64,000 nt of DNA from Microbacterium sp. Clip185. Its GTDB lineage: Bacteria > Actinomycetota > Actinomycetes > Actinomycetales > Microbacteriaceae. Positions 41,890 to 50,969 of this stretch are shown here, piece by piece (position 1 is the stretch's first letter; each line of letters starts with the position of its first letter). The notes under the pieces were generated by a model, which worked only from the letters and a program-made list of their open reading frames with translations, made no database searches and was not told where the DNA came from. The stretch lies in NCBI RefSeq assembly GCF_028743715.1, contig NZ_CP117996.1, positions 3,241,636-3,305,635 of the forward strand. Reading direction: 5' to 3'. Made by a program: the position numbers and the translations under genes.

Positions 41890-43346
41890 CCCGCGAAGTC
41901 CGCCGGCTCAGCTTCGTGATGCTGGCCATGTTCCTCGTGCTGTTCGGTTCGACCAGCGTCATCCAGGTGTTCCAGGCGTCGACTCTGGCCGAAAACGGCG
42001 AGAACCGGCGCGCGCTGTACGACTCGTACGAGATCCAGCGCGGCTCGATCATCGCCAGCGGCGCGGCCATCGCGTCCTCCAGCCCGAGCAACGACGTCTA
42101 CAGCTGGCAGCGCAGCTACACGGACGCCGACATGTGGTCCCCGGTGACCGGATACATCAATGCGGCGCTGGGATCGGCGACGGGCATCGAACAGGCCATG
42201 AACCGGGAGCTCTCGGGCACCGGCGGCGGCCAGTTCTTCTCCCGCGTCGAGCAGATCTTCACCGGGCAGCCCCCGCAGGGATCCAACGTCGTCCTCTCGG
42301 TCGACGCGAACGTGCAGAAGGCGGCGTACGACGCGCTGGGCGACCTGCAGGGCGCCGTCGTGGCGATCGAGCCGAAGACCGGCCGCATCCTCGCGATGGT
42401 CTCCAAGCCCGGCTACGACACCAACCTGCTCGCCTCGCACGATCTGGGTGCGGTGCAGGCCTCGTACAACGATCTCGTCAACAACGCGCTGCAGCCGATG
42501 TCCAACCGCGCCATCGGGGGCAGGATGAACCCGCCGGGATCGACCTTCAAGCTCGTCGTCGCCTCCGCCGCTCTGGCCTCGGGCAACTGGACCCTCCAGT
42601 CCACGCTGCCGAACGTCGCCAGCTACACGCTTCCCGGAACCTCCACCGCCATCAGCAACGCCGGCGGCGGAGCGTGCGGGCCGGGCGAGACCGTGACCCT
42701 CGCCGACGCCCTGCGCCTGAGCTGCAACATCCCGATGGCGGAGCTCGCCGTCCAGCTCGGCGACGACGCGATCCGCGCCGAGGCGGAGAAGTACGGCTTC
42801 AACAAGTCGTTCGCCACGCCCGTGGACTCCACGCCCTCGGTGTATCCCACCGCCGCGCTCAGTGACGACAAGACCGCGCTCACCGGGTTCGGTCAGGGCG
42901 ACGTCCGCGCGACGCCGCTGCAGATGGCCATGGTCTCGGCCGGCATCGCGAACGGCGGGATGGTCATGAATCCCCAGATGGTGGACCAGGTCATCGGTCC
43001 GGATCTCTCGGTGCAGCAGCAGTTCGAGCCGACCGAGTTCGGGCGGGCGCTGAACGAGGATCTCGCGAACCAGCTGGCGAGCGCGATGGTCGCCAATGTC
43101 AGTGACGGCGTGGCGTCGAATGCAAGAATAGACGGAGTCGAAGTGGGCGGTAAGACGGGTACGGCGGAGAACGGCGGGTCCAACCCGTACACGCTCTGGT
43201 TCACCGGTTTCGCGCCCGCTGAAGACCCCGAGGTCGCGGTCGCAGTGGTCGTCGAGAACGGCGGCGGGCAAGGTCAGTCGGGCAGCGGTAACTCCATCGC
43301 AGCGCCCATTGCAAAGAAGGTCATGGAGGCGGTGCTGGGACGATGA
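41886..43346 (+). CDS. pbpA: Class B penicillin-binding protein PbpA
   Basis: A 486-residue protein: N-terminal TM anchor (FVMLAMFLVLFGSTSVIQVF), a pedestal domain, and a transpeptidase domain with SxxK (Ser219-T-F-Lys222), SxN (Ser279-C-Asn281) and GGKTGTAENG motifs. It cross-links peptidoglycan and works with the SEDS partner encoded immediately upstream; their genes overlap by 4 bp. It also overlaps the pknA start by 4 bp. Confidence 0.96.
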   Translation: MTREVRRLSFVMLAMFLVLFGSTSVIQVFQASTLAENGENRRALYDSYEIQRGSIIASGAAIASSSPSNDVYSWQRSYTDADMWSPVTGYINAALGSATGIEQAMNRELSGTGGGQFFSRVEQIFTGQPPQGSNVVLSVDANVQKAAYDALGDLQGAVVAIEPKTGRILAMVSKPGYDTNLLASHDLGAVQASYNDLVNNALQPMSNRAIGGRMNPPGSTFKLVVASAALASGNWTLQSTLPNVASYTLPGTSTAISNAGGGACGPGETVTLADALRLSCNIPMAELAVQLGDDAIRAEAEKYGFNKSFATPVDSTPSVYPTAALSDDKTALTGFGQGDVRATPLQMAMVSAGIANGGMVMNPQMVDQVIGPDLSVQQQFEPTEFGRALNEDLANQLASAMVANVSDGVASNARIDGVEVGGKTGTAENGGSNPYTLWFTGFAPAEDPEVAVAVVVENGGGQGQSGSGNSIAAPIAKKVMEAVLGR

Positions 43347-45085
43347 GGCCGACACAGGGAGCGACGTTCGGTGGGCGTTACGAGCTGGATTCGCGCATCG
43401 CCATCGGCGGTATGGGCGAGGTCTGGGAAGCCACTGACCACGTCATCGGGCGCACGGTGGCGATCAAGATCCTCAAGGACGAGTACATGGGGGACCCCGG
43501 GTTCCTCGAGCGGTTCCGCGCGGAGGCGCGCCATGCCGCACTCGTGAACCACGAGGGGATCGCCAGCGTCTTCGATTACGGCGAGGAGAACGGATCCGCG
43601 TTCCTGGTCATGGAGCTCGTTCCCGGCGAGGCGCTGTCGACCATCCTCGAGCGCGAGGGCTCACTGTCCACGGACAAGACGCTCGACATCGTCGCGCAGA
43701 CCGCATCCGCGCTGCAGGCCGCACACGCCGCCGGCCTCGTGCACCGCGACATCAAGCCGGGAAACCTGCTCATCACGCCCGACGGGCGCGTGAAGATCAC
43801 CGACTTCGGAATCGCGCGCATCGCCGACCAGGTGCCGTTGACGGCGACCGGTCAGGTCATGGGCACGGTGCAGTACCTCTCGCCCGAGCAGGCGTCGGGT
43901 CATCCCGCATCCCCCGCGACCGACATCTACTCGCTCGGCATCGTCGCGTACGAGTGCCTCGCGGGCAAGCGTCCCTTCACGGGCGAGTCGCAGGTCGCGA
44001 TCGCGATGGCGCAGATCAACGAGCAGCCGCCGGCGCTGCCGCCCACGGTGGCGGTTCCCGTGCAGAACCTCGTCATGGCGATGATCGCCAAGAAGCCCGA
44101 GGAGCGTCCCGCATCCGCCGCCGCCGTCGCCCGCGCTGCCAGCGCGCTGCGCCGCGGCGACGTGACGGCCGCCACGGTCGCGGTGCCCGCCATCGGCGGC
44201 GCCGTGGGCGCGGACGATGCCACCCAGCTGCTCGGGGTCGGCGAGACGCAGGCGGCGACGCAGCTTCTGAGCGCCTCCACCGCGGCGTCCCCGGTGGACG
44301 AGCCCGCCAAGCGCAAGCGCAGCCCCTGGACCTGGCCGCTCGTCGCCCTCATCGTGCTGCTCCTGATCGTGCTGGGCGGAACCCTGTGGGCGATCTTCGG
44401 CAACCAGAGCGCGGATCCCGGACCGACCGGAACCAGCACGCGCACGACGGCGACCACTCCGTCGTCGACGCCCACCCCGAGCAAGACGACCGTGGATGTC
44501 GCCGCGCTCGACCTGGTGGGCAAGAGCTGTGAAGAGGCAACGGGACTCGCGCAGGGAGCAGGGCTGCTGGCCTCCTGCACGCCCGGCAATTCCGCGCCGA
44601 GCCCCGACCAGGTCGGCCTGGTCTACAGCGTGAGCCCGACCGGGAACGCGCCCGAGGGCTCGCAGCTCACCCTGACGGTTTACGCCGACCAGACGCCGAT
44701 CGGAGCTCCCGCGATGCCGCGCATCGAGGTCAACGGCGCGAAGGCGGAGACGGTGACGGCGGGCTCCACCGTGCAGATCAACTGGGAAGGCTTCACGTGC
44801 CCGTCCGGTACCGGGTCGGTCGTGAGCTACAACTTCACCGCGGTCAACGGCATCTTCACCTCAACGGGTCAGTCCACGGCCGCCGCCGGACCCAACCAGC
44901 GTCCGATCCCGCTCGAGGTCGGGACGAACACCGGACAGGCGCTCATCGTCAGCTACACCGTGACCTGCTCCGGCTCGGGCGACGGCACGACGCGCAACTC
45001 GGAGACGTCGCCGCAGGCCCAGGCCAACGTGCAGTCCTCGTCGCCGTCACCGACACCCACCAGCCCCCTCCTGGGCGGGAACTGA
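43343..45085 (+). CDS. pknA: Ser/Thr protein kinase PknA
   Basis: A 580-residue protein with a kinase domain (IGGMGEVWEATD, VAIKIL, HRDIKPGN, DFGIAR, GTVQYLSPEQA), a TM helix (about 333-355), then an extracytoplasmic region with one PASTA-like domain (VGKSCEEATGLAQGAGLLASC, about 390-450) and a Cys-containing beta-rich domain of about 110 residues ending in a Ser/Pro tail. PknA is classically short or lacks PASTA, so this long ectodomain is notable. It phosphorylates division and wall-synthesis regulators. Confidence 0.92.
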   Translation: MRPTQGATFGGRYELDSRIAIGGMGEVWEATDHVIGRTVAIKILKDEYMGDPGFLERFRAEARHAALVNHEGIASVFDYGEENGSAFLVMELVPGEALSTILEREGSLSTDKTLDIVAQTASALQAAHAAGLVHRDIKPGNLLITPDGRVKITDFGIARIADQVPLTATGQVMGTVQYLSPEQASGHPASPATDIYSLGIVAYECLAGKRPFTGESQVAIAMAQINEQPPALPPTVAVPVQNLVMAMIAKKPEERPASAAAVARAASALRRGDVTAATVAVPAIGGAVGADDATQLLGVGETQAATQLLSASTAASPVDEPAKRKRSPWTWPLVALIVLLLIVLGGTLWAIFGNQSADPGPTGTSTRTTATTPSSTPTPSKTTVDVAALDLVGKSCEEATGLAQGAGLLASCTPGNSAPSPDQVGLVYSVSPTGNAPEGSQLTLTVYADQTPIGAPAMPRIEVNGAKAETVTAGSTVQINWEGFTCPSGTGSVVSYNFTAVNGIFTSTGQSTAAAGPNQRPIPLEVGTNTGQALIVSYTVTCSGSGDGTTRNSETSPQAQANVQSSSPSPTPTSPLLGGN

Positions 45086-45163
45086 GCGCAAGCCGCCGAC
45101 TCGCCCCGGATTCTGCCAGGGCGGGTCGGTTAGGCTTTCATCTGTTGCACCCAGGGAGTCGCC

Positions 45164-46873
45164 GTGTCAGATGATCCACGCGTACTCGCCGGTCGCTACC
45201 GCATCGATGAGCTCATCGGTCGCGGCGGCATGGCGAGTGTGTTCCGAGGCTACGACCTGACCCTCGACCGCGAGGTTGCACTCAAGATCCTGCGCCGGGA
45301 GCTCGCGGACGACGCCGCCTTCCGTACTCGTTTCCGACTGGAGGCACAGGCCGCCTCCCGCATGTCCCACCCGACAATCGTGCGGGTGTTCGATGCCGGC
45401 GAAGACAGCGAGACGACCGCCGACGGCGTGGCGCACCCCGTGCCGTTCATCGTCATGGAGCTCGTCAACGGCGACCTGCTGAAGGACATCATCTCCGGCG
45501 GAGACGTGCCCGTAACGGACGCGGTGCGCTATGTCGACGGCATCCTCGAGGCACTCGAGTACTCCCACCGCGCCGGCGTCGTGCACCGCGACATCAAGCC
45601 GGGCAACGTGATGGTCACGGCCGCGGGCCAGGTGAAGGTCATGGACTTCGGCATCGCGCGAGCCGTGTCCGACTCCTCCTCCACTGTGGCCGAGACGACG
45701 GCCATCATCGGCACAGCCGCCTATTTCTCTCCCGAGCAGGCCAAGGGCGAACCGGTCGACGCGCGCGCCGACCTCTATTCGACGGGCGTCGTCCTCTACG
45801 AGCTGCTCACCGGACGCCCGCCGTTCCGGGGCGAGACTCCCGTCGCCGTCGCGTACCAGCACGTCAGCGAGACACCGGTCCCCCCGAGCGAGCACACCGA
45901 GAGCATCCCCCGCGGGCTCGATGCTCTCGTGATGCGCGCCCTGGCGAAGGACCCCTTCCAGCGGTTCCAGGATGCGGCCTCGTTCCGCGCCGCCCTCTCC
46001 GACGCGGTGGGCGGCAAGGCCCCCACCAAGCGCCAGCTCGGCGCACTCACGAGCGAGCTGTACGGCGCGAATCCCCGTCAGGCCGCAGAGACAGCGCGAT
46101 CGCTGCGACAGCTGTCGACCGATACGACCATGCGGCGCACGCAAGCCGGACCGCCGGTCGCCTGGATCTGGTCCGGTGTCGCGGTGCTCGCCGTGCTGCT
46201 GGTCTCGGTGCTCTTCTGGGTCGTCACCATCCGTCCCGGCGACGCCGTGCCGGACAGTGCGCGCATCGTGCCGGATCTGACGACCATGACCTACGACCAG
46301 GCGGTGGATGTGCTCGAGGAGCACGACCTGCTCTCGGACCGGGTGCCCGTGGCCGATGATCGGATCCCCGAAGGCAGCGTCGTGCGCAGTGAACCCGCCG
46401 CGGGTGATTCGGTGCAAGTCGGTCAGACGGTCAAGCTCTATGTCTCGACCGGCAAGGAGAGCGTCGCCGCTCCGACGATCGTGGGCCTCAATGAGACCGA
46501 CGCACGCCAGGCGCTGACCACGGCGGGCCTCGCCGTCGGTACCATCACACCGGTCAACGACGCCAAAGCTCCCGCCGGCGAGGTCCTCAGTGCGAGCACG
46601 GCGGCCGGCGAGGTGACGGCGGGTGCCCAGATCCCGGTGGGAACGACCGTCAATCTGCGGGTTGCGAGCGGGCGCGTCGTGATCGAGGACGTGACCGGCT
46701 ACACGATCGAGGCGGCCACGCGTAAGTTCGAGGCATTGGGCCTGACCGTCGTGGCGAGCGCCGATCCCGGCTGCAAGGCCACGGGCACGACGCCGACCGT
46801 CCGCGTGATGTCGCTCGCTCCCGGCGAAGTGCCGATCCGCTCGGAGATCACCCTCACCTACTGCTCGGGCTGA
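45164..46873 (+). CDS. pknB: PASTA-domain Ser/Thr protein kinase PknB
   Basis: A 569-residue protein: kinase domain (IGRGGMASVFRGYD, VALKILRREL, HRDIKPGNVM, DFGIARAVSD, GTAAYFSPEQA), TM helix (WIWSGVAVLAVLLVSVLFWVV), then three PASTA repeats (VPDLTTMTYDQAVDVLEEHDL, APTIVGLNETDARQALTTAGL, IEDVTGYTIEAATRKFEALGL) ending with a Cys-rich last segment. PASTA repeats bind muropeptides or lipid II. GTG start. Its 3' end overlaps the convergent trpG/pabA gene by 16 bp. Confidence 0.95.
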   Translation: MSDDPRVLAGRYRIDELIGRGGMASVFRGYDLTLDREVALKILRRELADDAAFRTRFRLEAQAASRMSHPTIVRVFDAGEDSETTADGVAHPVPFIVMELVNGDLLKDIISGGDVPVTDAVRYVDGILEALEYSHRAGVVHRDIKPGNVMVTAAGQVKVMDFGIARAVSDSSSTVAETTAIIGTAAYFSPEQAKGEPVDARADLYSTGVVLYELLTGRPPFRGETPVAVAYQHVSETPVPPSEHTESIPRGLDALVMRALAKDPFQRFQDAASFRAALSDAVGGKAPTKRQLGALTSELYGANPRQAAETARSLRQLSTDTTMRRTQAGPPVAWIWSGVAVLAVLLVSVLFWVVTIRPGDAVPDSARIVPDLTTMTYDQAVDVLEEHDLLSDRVPVADDRIPEGSVVRSEPAAGDSVQVGQTVKLYVSTGKESVAAPTIVGLNETDARQALTTAGLAVGTITPVNDAKAPAGEVLSASTAAGEVTAGAQIPVGTTVNLRVASGRVVIEDVTGYTIEAATRKFEALGLTVVASADPGCKATGTTPTVRVMSLAPGEVPIRSEITLTYCSG

Positions 46874-47517
46874 GCGCTCGCTCCGCGATGGGGCGTGAGG
46901 GTCAGCGCACGCAACGGCGCATCTTCTGCGCCGATCCCGGCGAGCCAGGTCGCGAGCAGCCGATAGCCGTACTCGGTCAGGACGCTCTCGGGATGGAACT
47001 GCACTCCGCTGAGCGGCAGGTGACGGTGCTCGAGCGCCATCACCGTACCCTCCGGGGTGCGGGCCGTGACGCGCAGCACATCGGGGATCGTCTCCGCCTC
47101 CACCGCCAACGAGTGGTACCGGGCGGCGGAGAAGGGAGAGGGCAGACCCTGGAGGATGCCGGTGCCGTCGTGAACGATCGGCGACGTCATCCCGTGCATG
47201 AGTTCGGGAGCCTGCGCCACGCGCGCGCCGAAAGCAACCGCCAGAGCCTGGTGACCGAGGCAGACCCCGAGAAGAGGCGTGCCCGCCGCGGCCGCCGCCG
47301 CGACGACGGCGAGCGAGGAGCCTGCGCCCTCGGGCGTGCCAGGGCCTGGAGAGACGAGGACCCCGTCGAACCCCGCGAGAGCGGCGGCCGCCGCATCCGG
47401 ATCGATCTCGTCCGCTTCGCGCATCAGCGTGTCGGCCCCGAGCTCGCGAAGGTACCCCACGAGCGTGTGGACGAAACTGTCGTGATTGTCGACGACCAGC
47501 ACGCGTGCCGCGGTCAC
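46858..47517 (-). CDS. Glutamine amidotransferase, anthranilate/aminodeoxychorismate synthase component II
   Basis: A 219-residue class I glutamine amidotransferase: VDNHDSFVHTLVGYLRELGA, LVSPGPGTPEGAG, nucleophile Cys in LLGVCLGHQALA, and His-Glu in GVQFHPESVLTEYG. It supplies ammonia to a chorismate-using partner (TrpE or PabB), making anthranilate or aminodeoxychorismate; the two cannot be told apart here (trpG/pabA). GTG 47517 overlaps the stop of the preceding small gene (GTGA). Confidence 0.92.
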   Translation of the reverse strand: MTAARVLVVDNHDSFVHTLVGYLRELGADTLMREADEIDPDAAAAALAGFDGVLVSPGPGTPEGAGSSLAVVAAAAAAGTPLLGVCLGHQALAVAFGARVAQAPELMHGMTSPIVHDGTGILQGLPSPFSAARYHSLAVEAETIPDVLRVTARTPEGTVMALEHRHLPLSGVQFHPESVLTEYGYRLLATWLAGIGAEDAPLRALTLTPHRGASAQPEQ

Positions 47518-47669
47518 TGGACGGTCGACTCCTGCGGGTCGACGATCGACGAGATCCACGGGAAGACGTACCAGAAGAGCCCGTAGAGAACGGCCGCCGC
47601 GACGACGAGCACGATGAGCAGCCGCACCCACCAGGGGCCGGGAAGGATGCGCCAGAACGCCGCGTACAT
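47514..47669 (-). CDS. Small single-TM protein between sortase and amidotransferase
   Basis: A 51-residue protein (MYAAFWRILPGPWWVRLL, TM core LLIVLVVAAAVLYGLFWYVFPW, tail DPQESTVQ). Its ATG overlaps the sortase stop (TGATG at 47668-47672 region) and its stop overlaps the amidotransferase GTG, so it is translationally coupled on both sides. That supports a real gene despite its size. Function unknown; position beside a class E sortase suggests an envelope role. Confidence 0.8.
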   Translation of the reverse strand: MYAAFWRILPGPWWVRLLIVLVVAAAVLYGLFWYVFPWISSIVDPQESTVQ

Positions 47670-48478
47670 CAGGACACCGCCTCGCTCAGGGATGCCGGTT
47701 CGCCCTCGGCTCCCGGCGTGAAGGATTCGAACACCGCGTAGGCGATGAGTCGCTCCGAGAATCCGTACCGCGGGCTGCAGGTCGTCATGGTCAGGTAGCG
47801 TCCGTTCGCCTCGACGCCCTCTTCACGCGGGACGGGCAGCAGAACGTCGACGGAATCGGGGGTGACGTACTCCATGCTGCGATAGCGGTAGGTGTACCAG
47901 CCGTCCTGCGTCTGGATCACGACGGCGTCGCCGACGTGGAGGCCGGGCAGGTTCATGAAGGGGGCGCCGTGGCTGCCGCGGTGGGCGGCGACGGCGAAGT
48001 TTCCGACGGCGCCCGGCATCTGCGTGCTGGAGTAGTGGCCGATCGCGCCGAGGTCCAGGCTCTCCGAACGTCCGACGCCGCCCGCGATCTGCACGGCGTA
48101 GTCGGGGCCGAACCGCGGGATGCGCATGATGCCGAAGACCTCGCCGCTGGCGGCATCCGGCAGGACGATCGGCTCAGCGGTGCTCACCGGCGGCGCGGAA
48201 GCGTCGGGGGTGCTCGACTCGCTCGTCGAGGGAGAGGGCGTCGACGAGGAACCGTAGTTCTGCGCCCACTGCTCGGCGATCGCCTGACCTGCGGCGTTGT
48301 TCTGCTGCCCCTGGATCCAATCGCCGATCCAGAGCTGCCAGCCGACGTAGAGAAAGGCTAGGACGCCGACCGTGATGAAGACCTCGCCGATGACCCCGAG
48401 TGCACTGATCCGCCGACGCGCAGGCGTCGCGGCGCTCCGGCGCGAACGCCGTGTGGCGGCGGGCGGGGTCTCGGTCAC
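47669..48478 (-). CDS. Class E sortase
   Basis: A 269-residue protein: N-terminal TM helix (about 28-50), Ser/Pro/Thr linker (75-105), and a sortase domain with catalytic His166 (AVAAHRGSHG), Cys234 (YLTMTTCSPRYGFSERLIAY) and Arg237/Arg243. The TCSPRYG context fits class E sortases of high-GC Gram-positives, which anchor proteins with LAXTG-type motifs. GTG start at 48478. No sortase substrate gene is adjacent. Confidence 0.9.
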   Translation of the reverse strand: MTETPPAATRRSRRSAATPARRRISALGVIGEVFITVGVLAFLYVGWQLWIGDWIQGQQNNAAGQAIAEQWAQNYGSSSTPSPSTSESSTPDASAPPVSTAEPIVLPDAASGEVFGIMRIPRFGPDYAVQIAGGVGRSESLDLGAIGHYSSTQMPGAVGNFAVAAHRGSHGAPFMNLPGLHVGDAVVIQTQDGWYTYRYRSMEYVTPDSVDVLLPVPREEGVEANGRYLTMTTCSPRYGFSERLIAYAVFESFTPGAEGEPASLSEAVS

Positions 48479-48533
48479 ACCGGGAGTCTAACCGTCGCAG
48501 GTTACGCGAAAGCCTGACCCCTAGAATGTGGAC

Positions 48534-48770
48534 ATGGCACGCTCCGACAACGACGAGGACCTCACCCCCGCTGGCGCCGGTGAGCCCGCACCCAACCCCG
48601 TGTGGTTCAAGCCCATCATGATCGGTCTCATGCTCGTGGGACTCGTGTGGGTTCTCGTGTTCTACCTCAGCGGGATGCAGTTCCCGATTCCGGGCATCGA
48701 GGCCTGGAACCTCGTCATCGGTTTCGGGATCGCCTTCGTCGGCTTCCTCATGACCACTCGGTGGCGCTGA
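48534..48770 (+). CDS. crgA: Cell division protein CrgA
   Basis: A 78-residue protein with the CrgA layout: charged N-terminus, NPVWFKPIMIGLMLVGLVWVLVFYLSG (TM1), a short loop with MQFPIPGIEAWNLVIGFGIAFVGFLMTTRWR (TM2 and C-terminal end). CrgA helps recruit divisome proteins and coordinates FtsZ and PBP localisation in actinobacteria. ATG 48534 is preferred to GTG 48528. Confidence 0.95.
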   Translation: MARSDNDEDLTPAGAGEPAPNPVWFKPIMIGLMLVGLVWVLVFYLSGMQFPIPGIEAWNLVIGFGIAFVGFLMTTRWR

Positions 48771-48844
48771 CGGCTCAGCGCCGAAGAATTACACCCGTGT
48801 GATTCATCCCCACGTGTGGATGAACCTGTGGATAACTCTCCCGC

Positions 48845-49717
48845 TCACCGCCAGATCGCCGGCGCGAGAGCGAGCAACCCGATGAGGATGACGGTCCATC
48901 CGCTCAACAGCGCGATCTGCAGCGCGCGCCGGCGGCGCTCGCGCGTCACGACGTAGATCAGCCCGACGACGGCGCCGGCGACCAGGCCGCCGACGTGCGC
49001 CTGCCACGAGATGTTGAAGCCGGGCACGAAACCGATCACGAGATTGATCGCCAGCACGATGATGATGCCGGTGATGTCGTTGCCCAGTCGGCGCGCGATG
49101 ACCATGAGGGCTCCGAACAGCCCGAAGATCGCACCCGACGCGCCCACGACGAACGAGCTCGGCGCGATGAGATCGACCAGCACCGACCCGCCGAGCGCGC
49201 TGATCACGTACAGCGTCAGGAAGCGGGCGCTACCGAGCACGGGCTCGAGGATGCGTCCGATCATCCACAGGGTCAGCATGTTCAGGCCGACGTGCCAGAA
49301 GCCGGAGTGCACGAGGCTGGCTGTGAGCAGTCGCCACGGCTGGAACTCGCCCGTGAACTGGGGATAGAGGTAGCCGGCGCTGAAGCCGAGCCACTGGGTG
49401 AGGGGGAGTCCGAGCGAGAGGACGAACACTGCGGCGCAGAGGGCGATGATCGTGTAGGTCACGATCGGCCGGCCGCCGCCCGCAGCCAGGGCCACGGGAG
49501 CCGACCGACCCCATCGTCGTTGCGCCTTCTTCTGTGCCGGCGTCGCAGAGCGTCGCTGCTCGGCCATGCACTCCGGACAGATCACCCCAACCGGTGCCTG
49601 CGTCTGACACTCGGGACAGATGGTTCGCAGGCACCGCTGGCAGAGCACGAAGCTCTGACGGTCGGGGTGCCGGTAGCAGAAGTTCTCGCGGTTGCTCGCG
49701 AAGCTCTCGCTCGTCAC
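48845..49717 (-). CDS. Rhomboid intramembrane serine protease with N-terminal zinc ribbon
   Basis: A 290-residue protein. Residues 14-50 carry eight Cys/His in zinc-ribbon or B-box spacing (C14, H17, C26, C29, C34, C37, C47, C50). Residues about 85-275 are a six- or seven-TM rhomboid core with Ser194 in GASGAIFG and His241 in QAHVGGLVAG, the catalytic dyad, plus WRLLTASLVHSGFWHVGLNM. It cleaves TM substrates. The metal-binding N-terminus is common in actinobacterial members and may bind protein partners. GTG start. Confidence 0.92.
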   Translation of the reverse strand: MTSESFASNRENFCYRHPDRQSFVLCQRCLRTICPECQTQAPVGVICPECMAEQRRSATPAQKKAQRRWGRSAPVALAAGGGRPIVTYTIIALCAAVFVLSLGLPLTQWLGFSAGYLYPQFTGEFQPWRLLTASLVHSGFWHVGLNMLTLWMIGRILEPVLGSARFLTLYVISALGGSVLVDLIAPSSFVVGASGAIFGLFGALMVIARRLGNDITGIIIVLAINLVIGFVPGFNISWQAHVGGLVAGAVVGLIYVVTRERRRRALQIALLSGWTVILIGLLALAPAIWR

Positions 49718-49730
49718 GGGATGCGGGTGG

Positions 49731-50288
49731 TCAGACCTGCGCGATGTCGATCGACTCGATCACGACGGGCTCGACGGGCCGGTCGCCCGCGCCGGTCGGA
49801 ACCTGAGCGATGGCGTCGACGACCTGACGCGACGCGTCGTCCGCGACCTCGCCGAAGATCGAGTGCTTGCCCTGCAGCCACGGGGTGGGGTCGGTCGTGA
49901 TGAAGAACTGCGATCCGTTCGTGCCCTCCACAGCGCCCGTGATGGCGTTGCGGCGCTGACCGGCGTTGGCCATGGCCAGCAGGTAGGGCTTCTGGAAGGT
50001 GAGCTCCGGGTGGATCTCGTCGTTGAAGGTGTAGCCCGGACCTCCGACGCCCTGACCGAGAGGGTCGCCGCCCTGGATCATGAATCCGGGGATGATGCGG
50101 TGGAAGATGACCCCGTTGTAGAGGGGGCCGGAACCGGGCTGACCCGTGGACGGGTCGGTCCACTCTCCGGTGCCGTCGGCGAGACCGACGAAGTTCTGGA
50201 CGGTGCGAGGCGCGTGATCCCCGAACAGGTTGACGACGATGTCGCCGTGGTTGGTGTGAAATGTGGCGACGGCGGTGTGCTGAGGCAT
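49731..50288 (-). CDS. Cyclophilin-type peptidyl-prolyl isomerase
   Basis: A 185-residue cytoplasmic cyclophilin (no signal peptide): FHRIIPGFMIQGGDPLGQGVGGPGY, QRRNAITG, GTNGSQFFITTDPTPWLQGKHSIFGEV are the active-site and core motifs. It accelerates proline isomerisation. ATG 50288. It is followed closely by the rhomboid gene in the same direction (13 bp gap). Confidence 0.95.
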   Translation of the reverse strand: MPQHTAVATFHTNHGDIVVNLFGDHAPRTVQNFVGLADGTGEWTDPSTGQPGSGPLYNGVIFHRIIPGFMIQGGDPLGQGVGGPGYTFNDEIHPELTFQKPYLLAMANAGQRRNAITGAVEGTNGSQFFITTDPTPWLQGKHSIFGEVADDASRQVVDAIAQVPTGAGDRPVEPVVIESIDIAQV

Positions 50289-50387
50289 GTTGTCATTGTC
50301 TCAGAGTTCGCTGCAAGCCCTGCCGTTCGCGGTCGATCCCTCTGGCAAGATGGGCTCACGACTACCCACGGATTAGGGGGATCTCGC

Positions 50388-50969
50388 ATGAGCCTCAGCC
50401 GCAAGCGTAAGAAGGAGCTCCGGAAGCTCCAGGGCCACGCCAACAAGGTGTGGGAATCGCAGCAGGTGCTCGTCGGTGAAGCGGCGGACATCGCCCGCGA
50501 AGCCGGCCGCCAGCTCGGCAACTACAACCGCGAGCACGTGGTGCCCGCGGTGCGCGAAGGGTACGACCGCTACGCGGCTCCGTACGTGGACCGCGGCGTC
50601 AACATCTCGAAGCACGTGCTCAGCGACAAGGTCGTTCCGGCCGCCGGTGCGCTCGTGGGCGGCGCCCTGTCGGTGTGGGATGCGGCGGGCGACACCCGCG
50701 CGCGCATCGCTGCCGGGCGGGGCATCGACCTCGACCCCGCCACGTACAAGAAGAAGGCGGCCAAGTACGGCGCCAAGGCATCGAAGAAGCTGGCCAAGCG
50801 CCTCTCCGTCGAATCCCCGAAGAAGCGGGGGCTGGGCGCGGGCGGCGTGATCGCGCTCATCTTCGGTGTGGCCGCGGCCGCGGGCGTGCTCTACGCCGCC
50901 TGGCAGACGCTGCGTGCCGACGACGAGCTGTGGGTCGCGGACGACCCGCTGAGCGCGCCTGACGCGTGA
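50388..50969 (+). CDS. Hypothetical basic protein with C-terminal TM helix
   Basis: A 193-residue protein: lysine/arginine-rich start (SLSRKRKKELRKLQGHANKVWESQ), amphipathic helical middle (about 25-150), basic patch (KKKAAKYGAKASKKLAKR) and one TM helix (GVIALIFGVAAAAGVLYAAW, about 155-175) with an acidic tail. No family recognised. GGGGG at 50376-50380 precedes the ATG. Its stop overlaps the YbaK-type gene (GTGA), so they are coupled. Confidence 0.7.
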   Translation: MSLSRKRKKELRKLQGHANKVWESQQVLVGEAADIAREAGRQLGNYNREHVVPAVREGYDRYAAPYVDRGVNISKHVLSDKVVPAAGALVGGALSVWDAAGDTRARIAAGRGIDLDPATYKKKAAKYGAKASKKLAKRLSVESPKKRGLGAGGVIALIFGVAAAAGVLYAAWQTLRADDELWVADDPLSAPDA

